A DNA stretch of 64,000 nt from JADZAI01 sp046348585 (GCA_046348585.1 JAXMDZ010000001.1:310001-374000); one strand, 5' to 3'. Positions 34,538 through 45,100 are shown, counted from the stretch's first letter. Numbers and translations are program-made. The notes: generated by a model from the sequence alone, not told the origin.

Positions 34538-37500
34538 CTACTCCCCGGCCGCCTGGATAGCATGGCCGGGCGCCGTCCGCGAAACGTCCGTCCGGTCGCG
34601 CGGCGCGAGCAGCAGATAGCAGGCCGGCGTCACCAGCCGCGACAGCAGCGTCGAGGTGATCAGCCCGCCGATGATCACGCAGGCGAGCGGCGAATAGAGG
34701 CCCGAACCCTGCACCGCCAGCGGCATCATGCCGCCGATCGCCGTCACCGAGGTCAGGAGGATCGGCAGGAAGCGCACCTCGCCCGCCTGCTCGATCGCCT
34801 CGCGCAGCGGCGTGCCCTGGGCGCGCAGCTGGTTGGTGAAGTCGACCAGCAGGATCGAGTTTTTGATCTCGATGCCGACCAGCGCGATCATGCCGATCAT
34901 CGCAGTGAACGAGATCGTGTAGCCTGAAACGTAAAGGCCGAGAATGCCGCCGAGGATGCCGAGCGGAATGACGCTGGCGACGATCGCCGAGGTCTTGAAC
35001 GAGCGGAACTCCAGGATCAGCACCGCGAAGATGCCGAAGATCGCGACCAGCGCGGCGCTGCCCATGCCGGCGAAGGAGCGCGAGCTCGCCTCGGTCTGGC
35101 CGCCGGTCTGCAATTCGTAGCCGGGCGGCAGGTCGAGCGCCTTGGCGCGAGCGACGATCTCGTCCGTCAGGTTCGAGGTCAGATAGCCGGTCGCCGGATA
35201 GGCCGTCACCGTCGCCGCGCGCAGCCGGTCGAAGCGGTCGATGCGGGCCGGGCTCGCCTCGAAGCTGAGCGTCGCGAGCTGGGCGAGCGGCGCGGCCGCG
35301 CCCGTCGCGGTCGGCACGTAGATCCGGTCGAGCACGTCCGGTCCGTGGCGCGCATCGAGCGGCAGCCTGAGGACGATCGGATAGGATTCGCCGTCGGTGT
35401 CGAGGAACGCGCCGGCCGTCTCGCCCGCGACCGCGAGGCGCACCATTCGGTCCACCGTGCCCGGCGCGATGCCCAGCAGCGCCGCCTTGCCGTCGTCGAC
35501 CTCGACCTTGAGGTCGGTGCGCGTCGCCCGCGAGGGATTGCGGACGTCGCGCGTGCCGGGGACGGCGCGCATCATGTCTTCCAGTTCGGCGGCGATCTTG
35601 CGCACGCCCTCGACCTCGGGGCCGCGCACGCGAATGGCGATGGGGGCCTCCAGCGGCGGACCGTTCTCCATCGCCTTCACCAGGATGCGCGCGCCCGGAT
35701 AGGCGTCGAAGGTGCGCCGCCAGGCATCGAGCAGGGCGGGCGTCGCCTCCGGGTCGAAGGTCTTCAGCATGACGAAAGCGTCGGCGATGTTGGAGGCGAG
35801 TTCGCGCTGGTTGACGTTGTAATAGACGCGCGGATTGCCGCGGCCGAGATTGCCCATCACGGCCTGCACCGCCTCGGACTTCGAGACTTCGGCCTCGACA
35901 TAGCGCAGCGCCGCGTCGGTCTTTTCCATCGAGGCGCCATCGGGCAGCTCGATCTGGATCATCACCAGACGCGAATCGGCCAGCGGAAAGAGCGAGAAGC
36001 CGATGCGCGGCACCAGCATCACCGTGCCCGCGAAAAGGACGAGGGCGATCGTCACCGTGGTCAGCGGATGGGCCAGCGCCTTGTGCAGAAGCGGGCGATA
36101 GAGCGCGTGGATGCCGCCCATCACCGTGCGCAGCAGCCAGTTGCCCTCCTCGTGCGCCTCGGGCTTCAGCAGCTTGGAGGCGATGAAGGGGATGATGGTG
36201 AGCGACACGAACAGCGAGGCGGCGATGGTGAGCAGCACCGCCGTCGGCAGCGAGCGGGTGAAGGCCCCCGCCCCTTCGGGCAGGAAAAGCAGCGGCAGGA
36301 AGGCGAGCATCAGCGTCGCGGTGCAGCCCAGCACCGCGAGCGAGATCTGCCGCGTGCCGTCGATCGCCGCCTCGGCCGGCTTTTTGCCCATGCGCAGATG
36401 GCGCGCGATGTTTTCGACGACGACGATGGAATCGTCCACCAGCAGGCCGAGCGAGATCACGAAGCCCGAGATCGAAAGCTGGTTCAGCGAGAAGCCGGCA
36501 TGGCCGAGCAGCCAGATGCCGAGCGCCAGGGACAGCGGGATGGAAAACATCACCACCAGCGCCGCACGATAGCCGAGCGGCAGCAGCGTCAGCAGCACGA
36601 GGCCGATGGCGATCATGAAGTCCTTGGCGAGCTGGCCGAGCCGCTTGTCGACGCTTTCGGACTGGTCGAAGGCGGTCTCCAGCTTCAGATCCTGCGGCAG
36701 CGTGGCGCGGAAGGCCTCCGCCTTGGCGAAGATCGCGTCGCGCACCTCGAAGATCGACTGCCCGTCGCGCATGTTGGCGGTGACGAAGACCGCCTTCGCG
36801 CCGTTGTGGCGGGCGGTGTAGAGCGCCTCTTCCTCCGACCACGACACGTCGGCCACGTCGCGCAGGCGCACCAGCGCCGCGCTGTCCGCCGAGACGACGG
36901 TGTCGGCGACCTCTTCGATGCTCTCGTAGGAGCCGGTGGTCTTCAGGTTGAAGCGGACGCCGCCCGCCTGGACCGCGCCGCCGGGGATTTCGGCGTTCTC
37001 GCCCTGGATTGCATTGGCGACCTGCGAGACCGTGACGCCCAGCTGGGCCATCCGCGCGAGGTCGAGCGCGACGCGCAGTTCGGGCTGCGGCGCGCCCCAG
37101 ACCTCGACCTGGCGGACGCCGTTGACGCCCTCGATCTGGTCCTTGAGGTCGCGCGCCCGATCGGTCAGCTCGCGATAGGAGACGTCGCCGACCAGCGAGA
37201 ACTGGACGATGTTGGTGTAGCCCGGCTGGCCCTTGCGCACGACGACGCTGCGCACCGCGCCCGGCAGATCGGGCCTGAGACGGTTCATCTCGCGGATGAT
37301 CTCGTCGTATTTGCGGTCCATGTCGGGTACGCCCCACTCGAACTGCACGTTGACGACGGCGACGCCCGACGTGGTGGTCGAGCGGATTTCGTGCACGTCG
37401 TCGAGTTCGTTGAAGGCGTCCTCGATGCGGTCGGTGATCAGCTTCTCGACTTCCACCGCCTCCATGCCGGGGGCCTGGGTGATGACGGTGAAGAAGGGGG

Positions 37501-37624
37501 CGTCGAAGCTCGGGTCCTCGGCGCGCGGGATCGCCATGAAGGCGTTGTAACCGAGCGCCGCGAACAGCAGCGTCATCACCAGCGTGAACTGCCAGTTGCG
37601 GACCGCGAAGGCGGCGGGGTTCAT
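34538..37624 (-). CDS. efflux RND transporter permease subunit
   Basis: This 1028-residue inner-membrane RND pump is of usual length. N-terminal TM1 (WQFTLVMTLLFAALGYNAFM) is followed by a porter domain (PGMEAVEVEKLITDRIEDAF), a TM2-6 block with the conserved acidic pair region (GLLVDDSIVVVENIARHLR), a second porter domain and TM8-12 (FTAMIGMIALVGIEIKNSIL). It is proton-driven and exports toxic compounds or drugs with the adaptor protein encoded 2 bp upstream. No outer-membrane TolC-type gene is in the operon, so a shared channel is assumed. The substrate is unknown. Confidence 0.94.
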   Translation of the reverse strand: MNPAAFAVRNWQFTLVMTLLFAALGYNAFMAIPRAEDPSFDAPFFTVITQAPGMEAVEVEKLITDRIEDAFNELDDVHEIRSTTTSGVAVVNVQFEWGVPDMDRKYDEIIREMNRLRPDLPGAVRSVVVRKGQPGYTNIVQFSLVGDVSYRELTDRARDLKDQIEGVNGVRQVEVWGAPQPELRVALDLARMAQLGVTVSQVANAIQGENAEIPGGAVQAGGVRFNLKTTGSYESIEEVADTVVSADSAALVRLRDVADVSWSEEEALYTARHNGAKAVFVTANMRDGQSIFEVRDAIFAKAEAFRATLPQDLKLETAFDQSESVDKRLGQLAKDFMIAIGLVLLTLLPLGYRAALVVMFSIPLSLALGIWLLGHAGFSLNQLSISGFVISLGLLVDDSIVVVENIARHLRMGKKPAEAAIDGTRQISLAVLGCTATLMLAFLPLLFLPEGAGAFTRSLPTAVLLTIAASLFVSLTIIPFIASKLLKPEAHEEGNWLLRTVMGGIHALYRPLLHKALAHPLTTVTIALVLFAGTVMLVPRIGFSLFPLADSRLVMIQIELPDGASMEKTDAALRYVEAEVSKSEAVQAVMGNLGRGNPRVYYNVNQRELASNIADAFVMLKTFDPEATPALLDAWRRTFDAYPGARILVKAMENGPPLEAPIAIRVRGPEVEGVRKIAAELEDMMRAVPGTRDVRNPSRATRTDLKVEVDDGKAALLGIAPGTVDRMVRLAVAGETAGAFLDTDGESYPIVLRLPLDARHGPDVLDRIYVPTATGAAAPLAQLATLSFEASPARIDRFDRLRAATVTAYPATGYLTSNLTDEIVARAKALDLPPGYELQTGGQTEASSRSFAGMGSAALVAIFGIFAVLILEFRSFKTSAIVASVIPLGILGGILGLYVSGYTISFTAMIGMIALVGIEIKNSILLVDFTNQLRAQGTPLREAIEQAGEVRFLPILLTSVTAIGGMMPLAVQGSGLYSPLACVIIGGLITSTLLSRLVTPACYLLLAPRDRTDVSRTAPGHAIQAAGE

Positions 37625-37626
37625 CG

Positions 37627-38709
37627 TCAGGTTCCCGCCGCGCTCGCGGTGGCGATCGTCACCTTGTCGCCGTCGCTGAGATAGCCCGCGCCGTCGATCA
37701 CCACCTGCTCGCCGGTCTCGAGGCCTGCGGCGACGGCGACGAAACCGTCCGAGAGGCGTCCGAGACGCACGCGGCGGCGCAGCGCGACGCCGCTCGACGG
37801 ATCGACCACGAAGACGAAGGCTTCGCTGCCATGGGCTTCGAGCAGCGCATCGACCGGAACGGCGAGCGCCACCGCGCCCTGATGGGCGGGGCGGATCGTG
37901 GCGTGGCCGACGAGGCCGCTCTTGAGCGTGTCGGGCGCGGCCGCGAGGCGCAGCTTCACCACGAAGGTGCCGGTGCGCGGATCGGCGTCGGCGCCGATTT
38001 CGCTGATCGTCGCGTCGAAGGTGCGGCCGGGAAAGGCGTCGAAGACGATCCCGGCGCGGTCGCCGAGGGCGACGCGCATCGCGTCGCGGTCGGCGAGCCC
38101 GGCGGTGAGGACGAAGGCCTCGCTCATGTCCGAAAGGGTGAGGACCGGCGCACCGGCGGCGATCACGGCGTTGGTTTCGGCGTGGCGCTTCAGGACGACG
38201 CCGTCCGACGGGGCGGTGATGGTGGCGTAGCCGCGCGTCGAGCGGGCGGCGTCGGCGCTGGCACGGGTCGCCTTGGCGTTGGCGGCGGCGTCCTGGAGGG
38301 CGGCGTCGGAGGCGAAGCCCTTGGCGTGGAGCTGGCGCACCCGGGCGAAGTCGCGGGCGGCCTTGTCGGCCGCTTCCTGGGCCTGGCGGAGCAGGGCATC
38401 GACGTCGCGCGGATCGAGTTCGGCGAGCACCTCGCCCTTGTGCACCGTGTCGCCTTCCTCGACCGCCAGGCGGGCGATGACGCCGGGGGTCTTGAAGGCG
38501 AGGACATAGGCGGTGTCGGGCTCGACCCGGCCGACGGCGGCGATATCGGAGAGAAAATCGGCGGGTCCCGCGGTCGCCACGCGCACCGGGGCGGCCGTCG
38601 ATTCGGCCTCCCCGGTGACGGGCGCCGACGAAGACCCGCCGCAGGCGGCAAGAACCGGCCCCAGGGAAATCACGGCCAGAACCTGCATGAAACGGGGAAT
38701 GGGGCGCAT
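37627..38709 (-). CDS. efflux RND transporter periplasmic adaptor (MFP) subunit
   Basis: This is a 360-residue membrane-fusion protein. The signal peptide ends in a lipobox (VLAACGG), predicting a lipoprotein. A split biotinyl-lipoyl domain (TPGVIARLAVEEGDTVHKGEVL, then YATITAPSDGVVLKRHAE) flanks an alpha-hairpin (LLRQAQEAADKAARDFARVR). Beta-barrel and membrane-proximal domains follow (GAGYLSDGDKVTIA). It bridges the RND pump and an outer-membrane channel. It is the first gene of the MFP-RND-TetR operon, with a palindromic operator immediately upstream. Confidence 0.94.
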   Translation of the reverse strand: MRPIPRFMQVLAVISLGPVLAACGGSSSAPVTGEAESTAAPVRVATAGPADFLSDIAAVGRVEPDTAYVLAFKTPGVIARLAVEEGDTVHKGEVLAELDPRDVDALLRQAQEAADKAARDFARVRQLHAKGFASDAALQDAAANAKATRASADAARSTRGYATITAPSDGVVLKRHAETNAVIAAGAPVLTLSDMSEAFVLTAGLADRDAMRVALGDRAGIVFDAFPGRTFDATISEIGADADPRTGTFVVKLRLAAAPDTLKSGLVGHATIRPAHQGAVALAVPVDALLEAHGSEAFVFVVDPSSGVALRRRVRLGRLSDGFVAVAAGLETGEQVVIDGAGYLSDGDKVTIATASAAGT

Positions 38710-38729
38710 GGATCGCTCGATCTAGGCGG

Positions 38730-38769
38730 TGTCTAGATCATATTGCGCCGCAAACTAGACATTGTCTAG
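38730..38769 (-). promoter_or_regulatory. candidate TetR operator / promoter of the efflux operon
   Basis: CTAGACA-T-TGTCTAG is a perfect 7-1-7 palindrome (38755-38769). A further half-site TGTCTAG occurs at 38730-38736, 33 bp away (three helical turns). Between them lies a TTGC-N3-GCAA dyad (38743-38753). The array is 20-60 bp upstream of the MFP start and is a natural binding site for the operon's own TetR repressor. Confidence 0.6.
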
Positions 38770-38811
38770 CTGAATCTTGAGCCTATCGTTTAGCGATCAT
38801 GAATTGAGCGT

Positions 38812-39996
38812 TCAGTTCAGCCGATCGAGGTCGAGATCGACGAACAGGCACGCATGATCCGAGGCGGCGAGCGCCCGGGGCGGGGCCTTCGGCCCCCAGA
38901 ACGCCTGGCCGGAACGGTCGATGCCGCAATTGGTCGCCGCCGCCCGAAGGTCCGGCGACAGCAGGATGTAGTCGATCTGCGAGCGGGCGATTTCGCCCCG
39001 GCGCTGCTCGACATGGGTGAAGGCCTTGTCCGCCCCCAGCGTCTCGCCGATGAGGTTGCTGAGTCCGGCCCCGACCAGCAGCGGGTCGATCGAGGTCTTG
39101 TGCCCTTCCAGCATCTCTCCGTTGGCCCCCTCGCGGTCCGGCCGCTCGTTGAGATCGCCCAGAATAGCGACGCGGTGCGGCCGGCCATCGCGCGCATGCC
39201 GCTGGGCGACGATGCGCGCGACCTCGCGCGCCTGCCTGAGCCGCTTGCCGTCCGTCTCGATCTCGCCGCCGCCCTTCGATTTGAAATGCGTCACCCCGAG
39301 CGTCATGTCGCCGCGCCCGTCGGGGAGCGCGACGCCGACTTCCAGGCAGTCGCGATTGAAGAGGCGCGCCGATCCGCCGTCGCGCCGCTTGCGCTCGGCG
39401 GGGTCGGCGGTGAAGACGTTGGTCCGCAGGGCGCCGACCGGGTGCTTCGACAGAAGGCCCACATCGATGCCGCGTTCGTCGTTGCCTTCCAGCAGCACGG
39501 CGTAAGGATATTTGCCGCCCAGGAACTGCAGATTGAAGCGTTCGAGGACATGCCGGTTCTCGATTTCGCACAGGCCGATGACGTCGGCGTCGACCCGGCG
39601 GATCACCTTGGCGATCGCCTGCACCTGCGCGCCCGAGAGCGTTTCGCCCTTCATCCGGATGCCGCCGATCCAGTCGTTGCGGCCGCGGATCGCCCCGTTG
39701 AGCGAAACGACCGGCGAGGTTTCGTCGCCCTCGCGTTCGTAGAAGAAGAAGCGCTGCGAACGCGCGTCGGGCGCGTTCACCCGGTCGCACTGGACGACCA
39801 GATAGTCGCCGAGCCGCGCCTCGTTGTAGAGGCGCACGATCTCGTCGGCCTTGTAGATCTTCGCGTCGAGCAGCCGCTGAAGCTGCGAGGCCGCCTTCAG
39901 CGCCGCCGCCGCGCCCGGATCGTCGCCGGGCGAGAAGAGGCGGGGGCGGGAGAAGAGGTTTTCGACGTTGTAGAAGGCGATCCGGAACTTCTGCAT
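38812..39996 (-). CDS. endonuclease/exonuclease/phosphatase family protein
   Basis: This 394-residue protein has the DNase I-like fold. RIAFYNVENLFSRPRLFS at the N-terminus, GLCEIENRHVLE (Mg-binding Glu), the active-site block VAILGDLNERPD and the C-terminal SDHACLFVDL with catalytic His mark an active metal-dependent phosphoesterase. No signal peptide, so probably cytoplasmic. The ATG at 39996 starts directly at the conserved core; upstream in-frame codons are Arg-rich and unlikely. Substrates of this family include nucleic acids, inositol phosphates and lipids; this one is unknown. Confidence 0.88.
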   Translation of the reverse strand: MQKFRIAFYNVENLFSRPRLFSPGDDPGAAAALKAASQLQRLLDAKIYKADEIVRLYNEARLGDYLVVQCDRVNAPDARSQRFFFYEREGDETSPVVSLNGAIRGRNDWIGGIRMKGETLSGAQVQAIAKVIRRVDADVIGLCEIENRHVLERFNLQFLGGKYPYAVLLEGNDERGIDVGLLSKHPVGALRTNVFTADPAERKRRDGGSARLFNRDCLEVGVALPDGRGDMTLGVTHFKSKGGGEIETDGKRLRQAREVARIVAQRHARDGRPHRVAILGDLNERPDREGANGEMLEGHKTSIDPLLVGAGLSNLIGETLGADKAFTHVEQRRGEIARSQIDYILLSPDLRAAATNCGIDRSGQAFWGPKAPPRALAASDHACLFVDLDLDRLN

Positions 39997-40129
39997 GTTC
40001 GCAAGCCCTGTTGCATGGCGGGCGACACGACGCATGAGGCCCGGCCACGCACGGCTGCACTCTCGCGGCAGGCCGGCCGTTCGCCAAGTCCTTCTTCGCA
40101 TGGGGGGCGAAGGTGCTAGGCTGGCGGTC

Positions 40130-40480
40130 ATGGTCTATCTGATCCTCAAGGCGGTGCTGTCGGGCGTTCTGGTCGCCGCGATCTCGGAGGTCGCCAAGCG
40201 CTATCCCGGCATCGGCGGCCTGATCTCCTCGCTGCCGCTGGTGTCGGTTATGGGCATGATCTGGCTGTGGCGCGACACCGCCGACAGCGCCCGCATGGCC
40301 GCCCATGCCGAGGGCACGTTCTGGTTCGTGCTGCCCTCGCTGCCGATGTTCCTGGTCATTCCGGCGATGCTGCGGCGCGGCATCGATTTCTGGCCGGCGC
40401 TGATCGCCGGCTGCGCGCTGACCATGGCGCTCTATGCGCTGATGCTCTGGCTGGGGCCGCGCTTCGGCCTGCGCCTGTAG
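40130..40480 (+). CDS. DUF3147 family membrane protein
   Basis: This 116-residue integral membrane protein has about four hydrophobic segments (LILKAVLSGVLVAAISEVAK, LISSLPLVSVMGMIWLW, FWFVLPSLPMFLVIPAML, ALIAGCALTMALYALMLWLG). The RYPGIGGLISSLPLVS motif and length fit DUF3147. Function is unknown. It diverges from the endonuclease/phosphatase gene; the ATG at 40130 begins exactly at the first TM helix. Confidence 0.8.
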   Translation: MVYLILKAVLSGVLVAAISEVAKRYPGIGGLISSLPLVSVMGMIWLWRDTADSARMAAHAEGTFWFVLPSLPMFLVIPAMLRRGIDFWPALIAGCALTMALYALMLWLGPRFGLRL

Positions 40481-40494
40481 CCCGCGCCGCGCGG

Positions 40495-40548
40495 TTTTGC
40501 GGGATCGCCCGCCGCCCTATATAAGGGCGCGCCGCTATCGTCAGGAGG
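40495..40548 (+). promoter_or_regulatory. promoter and strong RBS of the aldehyde dehydrogenase gene
   Basis: A TTTGCG -35-like box (40496-40501) and TATATA -10 (40518-40523) are 16 bp apart, the latter embedded in GC-rich sequence. A full AGGAGG Shine-Dalgarno (40543-40548) precedes the ATG by 9 bp, suggesting high expression. Confidence 0.5.
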
Positions 40549-40557
40549 AAACAAACC

Positions 40558-41988
40558 ATGTCGCACAATCACGAGTTCTATATCGGCGGGAAGTGGGTGA
40601 AGCCGGCGGCCGAGCGCAGCTGGGACCTCATCAACCCGGCCACCGAAGAGAAATTCGCCGACATCGCGCTCGGCTCGTCGGCCGATGTCGACAAGGCGGT
40701 CGCCGCCGCCCGCGCCGCCTTCCCGGCCTGGTCGCAGACCAGCCGCGAGGAGCGCCTGGCGCTGCTCGGCAAGATCATGGGCGTCTTCGCCCGCCGCAAG
40801 GACGAGATCGCCGAAGTCATCAGCCGCGAAATGGGCGCGCCGATCTGGCTGTCGAAGGCCGCCCAGGCCGCGATGGGCCTCGCCCATCTCAACGAGACGA
40901 TGGAAGTCCTCAAGAGCTTCGAGTTCGAGCGCACAAGGGGCCGCACCCGCATCGTCTATGAGCCGGTCGGCGTCGTCGGCATGATCACGCCCTGGAACTG
41001 GCCGATCAACCAGATCATGTGCAAGGTCGCGCCCGCGCTGGCCGCCGGCTGCACCATGGTGCTGAAGCCCAGCGAATACACGCCGCTGAACGCGCTGATC
41101 GTCGCCGAGATCATGGACGAGGCGGGCGTGCCCGCCGGCGTCTTCAACCTGATCAATGGCGACGGCCCCGGCGTCGGCGCGCCGCTGTCGGCCCACCCCG
41201 GCGTCGACATGATGTCGTTCACCGGCTCGACCCGCGCCGGCATCCTGGTCGCCAAGGCGGCCGCCGAGACGGTCAAGCGCGTGTCGCAGGAGCTGGGCGG
41301 CAAGTCGGCCAACATCATCCTCGACGACGCCGACCTGGTGAAAGCAGTCGGCGGCAGCGTCCAGGGCCTGATGATCAATTCGGGCCAGAGCTGCAACGCC
41401 GGCACGCGCATGTTCGTGCCCGCCGCCAAGCACGACGAGGCGCTGGCTATCGCCGCCGCCGCCGCCAACGCGACCAAGGCGGGCGATCCGTTCGCCGAGG
41501 GCACCAATATCGGCCCGGTGGTCAACAAGTCCCAGTACGAGAAGATCCAGGCGCTGATCGAGAAGGGCATCAAGGAAGGCGCGACGTTGGCGGCCGGCGG
41601 CCTCGGCCGTCCCGAGGGCGTGAACAAGGGCTATTTCGTGCGCCCGACCGTCTTCGGCAACGTCACCAACGACATGACCATCGCCCGCGAGGAGATTTTC
41701 GGGCCGGTGCTGTCGATCCTGCCCTACAAGAGCGAAGCCGAAGCCATCGAGATGGCGAACGACACGGTCTATGGCCTGTCGGGCTACGTCCAGTCGGGCT
41801 CGATCGACCACGCCCGCGCGGTCGCCAAGCAGCTGCGCACCGGCAACGTCCACCTCAACCTCGCCGGCCCCGACCTGAAGGCGCCGTTCGGCGGCTACAA
41901 GCAGTCGGGCAACGGCCGCGAGTGGGGCGAATTCGGCTTCCACGACTTCCTGGAAGTGAAGGCGGTGCTGGGTTACGAGGCGGCGTAA
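40558..41988 (+). CDS. NAD(P)-dependent aldehyde dehydrogenase
   Basis: This 476-residue ALDH-superfamily enzyme oxidises aldehydes to acids. The catalytic cysteine C279 is in NSGQSCNAGTRM and the general-base glutamate E245 in QELGGKSANI. Cofactor-binding MITPWNWPINQ and FTGSTRAGILVAKAA are intact, as are EEIFGPVLSILPY and the C-terminal GGYKQSGNGREWGEFG. The strong promoter and RBS imply a well-expressed housekeeping or detoxification enzyme. It is monocistronic, closed by a terminator. The substrate is not predictable from motifs. Confidence 0.93.
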   Translation: MSHNHEFYIGGKWVKPAAERSWDLINPATEEKFADIALGSSADVDKAVAAARAAFPAWSQTSREERLALLGKIMGVFARRKDEIAEVISREMGAPIWLSKAAQAAMGLAHLNETMEVLKSFEFERTRGRTRIVYEPVGVVGMITPWNWPINQIMCKVAPALAAGCTMVLKPSEYTPLNALIVAEIMDEAGVPAGVFNLINGDGPGVGAPLSAHPGVDMMSFTGSTRAGILVAKAAAETVKRVSQELGGKSANIILDDADLVKAVGGSVQGLMINSGQSCNAGTRMFVPAAKHDEALAIAAAAANATKAGDPFAEGTNIGPVVNKSQYEKIQALIEKGIKEGATLAAGGLGRPEGVNKGYFVRPTVFGNVTNDMTIAREEIFGPVLSILPYKSEAEAIEMANDTVYGLSGYVQSGSIDHARAVAKQLRTGNVHLNLAGPDLKAPFGGYKQSGNGREWGEFGFHDFLEVKAVLGYEAA

Positions 41989-42015
41989 GCGCCGCTCGCG
42001 CACCAAGGTATCGGG

Positions 42016-42048
42016 ACGGCGCGGGGTTTCCCCGCGCCGTTTTCGTTT
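42016..42048 (+). terminator. intrinsic terminator of the aldehyde dehydrogenase gene
   Basis: ACGGCGCGGGG (42016-42026) pairs perfectly with 42030-42040 over a TTT loop, followed by TTTCGTTT. It lies 27 bp after the stop codon. Confidence 0.88.
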
Positions 42049-42073
42049 GCGCCGCACGATTGCGCCGCACGAT
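42048..42073. repeat. perfect 13-bp tandem duplication
   Basis: TGCGCCGCACGAT occurs twice head-to-tail between the two convergent terminators. Each unit has a TGC-N3-GCA dyad like those seen upstream of two operons in this window. It may be a slippage product or part of a protein-binding site. Confidence 0.6.
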
Positions 42074-42075
42074 GT

Positions 42076-42112
42076 GCCAAAGAAAACGCCCGACCTTCCG
42101 GCCGGGCGTTTT
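42076..42112 (-). terminator. intrinsic terminator of the autotransporter gene
   Basis: AAAACGCCCG (42083-42092) pairs with CGGGCGTTTT (42103-42112); on the minus strand the hairpin is followed by CTTTGG. It lies 24 bp beyond the autotransporter stop. Confidence 0.75.
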
Positions 42113-42136
42113 GCGCTTTCGCGATGGACCGTCCGC

Positions 42137-45100
42137 TTACCAGGCGAAGCTGACGCGGCCCGAGACGACGCCGTACTTCAGCGGGCCGTTGTCGGCGCCG
42201 GTGTAGCTGAGCGCGAGGCCGAAATTGGTCGCTTCGTATTCCAGGCCGGCTTCGTATTCGACCCAGCCATTGTCGCGTTCCGCACCCACGAAGGTCATCG
42301 GCACCGACGGGAAGCCGAGGAACGAGGTGGTCACGACGTTGTCGTCGCTCTGCACGTCGGTGACATAGGCGACGGTCAGCTTGGGCCGCAGCATCGAGCC
42401 CTCGCCCACATCGTAGAGACCCTTGTAGGTCACGCCGATGCGGCCGTCGATCAGCGCCGTGGTGCGGTCCGGGGCGATCATCGCCGCCGAGCCGCCGGTC
42501 TCGGTGTAGCCGTCGATCGAGATCCACATGGCGTCGATGCCGACATGCGGGGTGATCGTGCCGTTGCCGACGTCGACGTCGAAGCCCATCTTGGCGCCGG
42601 CGATCCAGGTGTGGCCGTCGGGCGTCGCGGTGAGGAACTGCGAGCCGATCATCAGCGGCGCTTCGCGCCACAGATCGTAGGCCTGCGCCGAGAAGCCGAC
42701 ATAGCCGGTCAGGAACGAGCCGCCCTCGCGCACGCCGCCATAGACGTTGAGACCGAAGGAGTCGGCCTCGACGCGCTGGTTCGCGACGCCGCCCAGTTCG
42801 GCCTTGCCCGTCTGATACGACAGCGCGCCGCCGATGAAGGCCTGATCGTCGGCGAAGGAATAGTCGAAGCCGAGCGTACCGTTGACGCCGGTCACGTCGG
42901 ACTCGCCCGCGAAGGGCGTGACCTCGTAAGCGCCGTCGACGATGCCGGAGAGGTCGAAGAAGCCGCCCCAGCCTTCCTTGAGCTGGAGCGCGTTCATCGA
43001 GCCCGCCGTCTCGGCCGCCGCTTCCTGCGCCGCCGCGACCGCCGCGGCGCCCATCATCATCGCGTCATAGGGGTCGGCCGAGGCGAGCTGCGGGCCGAGG
43101 CCCAGCATTTCGAGGCCCGCGGTCTGGAAGCCGTGGCCGCCGCCGCCCGCCAGCTGCTCGCCGCGATCGAGGATCGAGTCGGCGATCTGCGAGGACGAGG
43201 ACTCCGTAAGGCCGCCCGCCATGAACATGTTCAGCGGCGAGAGCGCCTCCATGATGGCCGGCAGCGACCCGGTCGGGGTGATGTCGACCGAGGCGAACAG
43301 GTTCGACAGCGACGGCACGCCGCCCGAGGTGCGGATCAGGTCGAGGCCGCGCGCCATCTCGATCTGCTCGGCCGAGGTGTAGCTGGCCGCGCTTGAGAAC
43401 GGCAGCGCGATGACGCTGAGGATCAGGTTGTTGCCGACCGTCTGAAGCTGCGGCCGCAGGACGCCGGGGAAGTTCGTGGCGACCGCCGCGAACGAGCCGG
43501 TGATGCCGCCGGTCGCGCTCGCCACCGTCCAGCTATTGCCGAAGGCCGGGAAGAAGCCGGAGATGGTGTTGGCCGCGAAGCCACCGCCGAGCTGCAGCTG
43601 GCCGGTCACGTTGAGCCGGTCGGCCGAGGCCGCCGAGGCGACGTCGACGCCGAAGACGCCCGCCAGCGTGAACGCCGTGTTGCCGGTCACCGCCAGCGTA
43701 CCGGCCGTCGCGGCCGCCGAACCCGGCGAGAGCACGCCGCCATTGACGAGGAGGCCGGCGCCCGAAGTCGCGGTGGTGACGATCGAGCCCGCGCCGTAGA
43801 GCGAGCCGCCGCCGACCGTCAGCCGCAGCGGCGAGAACGTGCCGTTCACGGTGAGCGAGCCCGCATCCACGAACGAGGAGATGACCGTGTTGAGCGTCGC
43901 GCCCGAGCGGATGTTGAGGCCCGCGGAGGCGCCGCGCACCGACAGGCGGTCGATCGTCACCGTCGCGCCGGTGAGGAACGTCGTGCCGGCGGCGCGCAGA
44001 TTGACCTCGAACCAGCGGGTCGAGTTCTGCAGGCCCGGCGTGCCGAGCGTGTTGTTGGGCGTGAAGCCGGTCGTGCCGGGGCCGGTGAGCGCGCCGGTGC
44101 TGACCGGGATCAGCGTGCCCGACGACCACAGCGCGGTGGTCAGCGGCTCGCTCGCCGGCGTGCCGGGGATCGTGCCGTCGACGGTTTCGACGTTCGCCGG
44201 AGCGCCGGCGATCAGCTGATCCGTGCTGGCGGTGTTGGCCGAGGCGTCGGCGATGCGGAACTCATAGCCGGGCGTGGCGGCCGCCGGGGTCAGATCCTCC
44301 AGCGTAATGCCGGAGGCGAAACCTTGCGTGCCGGGCAGCGCCGTGTTGGCGAGCCCCGGCGCCGGATCGCTGGTGCCGCCGGTCGGCGGGCAAGTGTTGG
44401 TGAAGGCGCAGGCCGCCGCCGGCGACGGGCTGGGGTTGATGGTGCCGACATTGGGCGCGGCGCCGGACGAGCCGAGGGCCGGCGTGCCCGGCAGCGCGTT
44501 GGTCAGCGTGGAGCCCGACAGCGTGTAATAGAGCGGGTCGATCTCCTGCACCCAGTGCGCCGCGTCGGTCCATTCGCCGTTGCCGGCGACCGCCGCGACA
44601 TACTTGTACGGGTTGTTGACGACGATCTGGTCCCAGAACAGGAACAGCGGGTTGTAGCCCGAGATCGTGCCGAAGTTCGAGAAGTCGGTGTAGCGGACGA
44701 AATTGTCGTTCGGGTTGCCGATCGACTCGTAGAAGAAGCGCGAGCCCTGGCTGAGAACGCCGAGCGACACCTCGCGCCCGAACGCCGAGGTGACCAGAGG
44801 CGAACCCGAATCGCCCGAACCCGTGATCGACTCGCCGGTCACCGCATTGCCGGGGAAGGGATCGTGGTCGAGGCGGCAATTGTAGCCGCCGCACATCGGG
44901 TCGCCGCCGGGGCCATTGAAGAACGGCCGCGTCGCGCGCTGCGGGTCGTCGAAGTCCATCCAGTAGAGATCCTGGTAGCTGTAAGCGGGATCCTGGAGGA
45001 GGTCGGCGGTGGGAGCCGGATAGATGCCCAGCGCGATGGTCCGCTCGTCGCCGAGGAAGCCGAGCAGGTTCTGCCCGAGGCGGCGGAAATAGGCGGCCTC

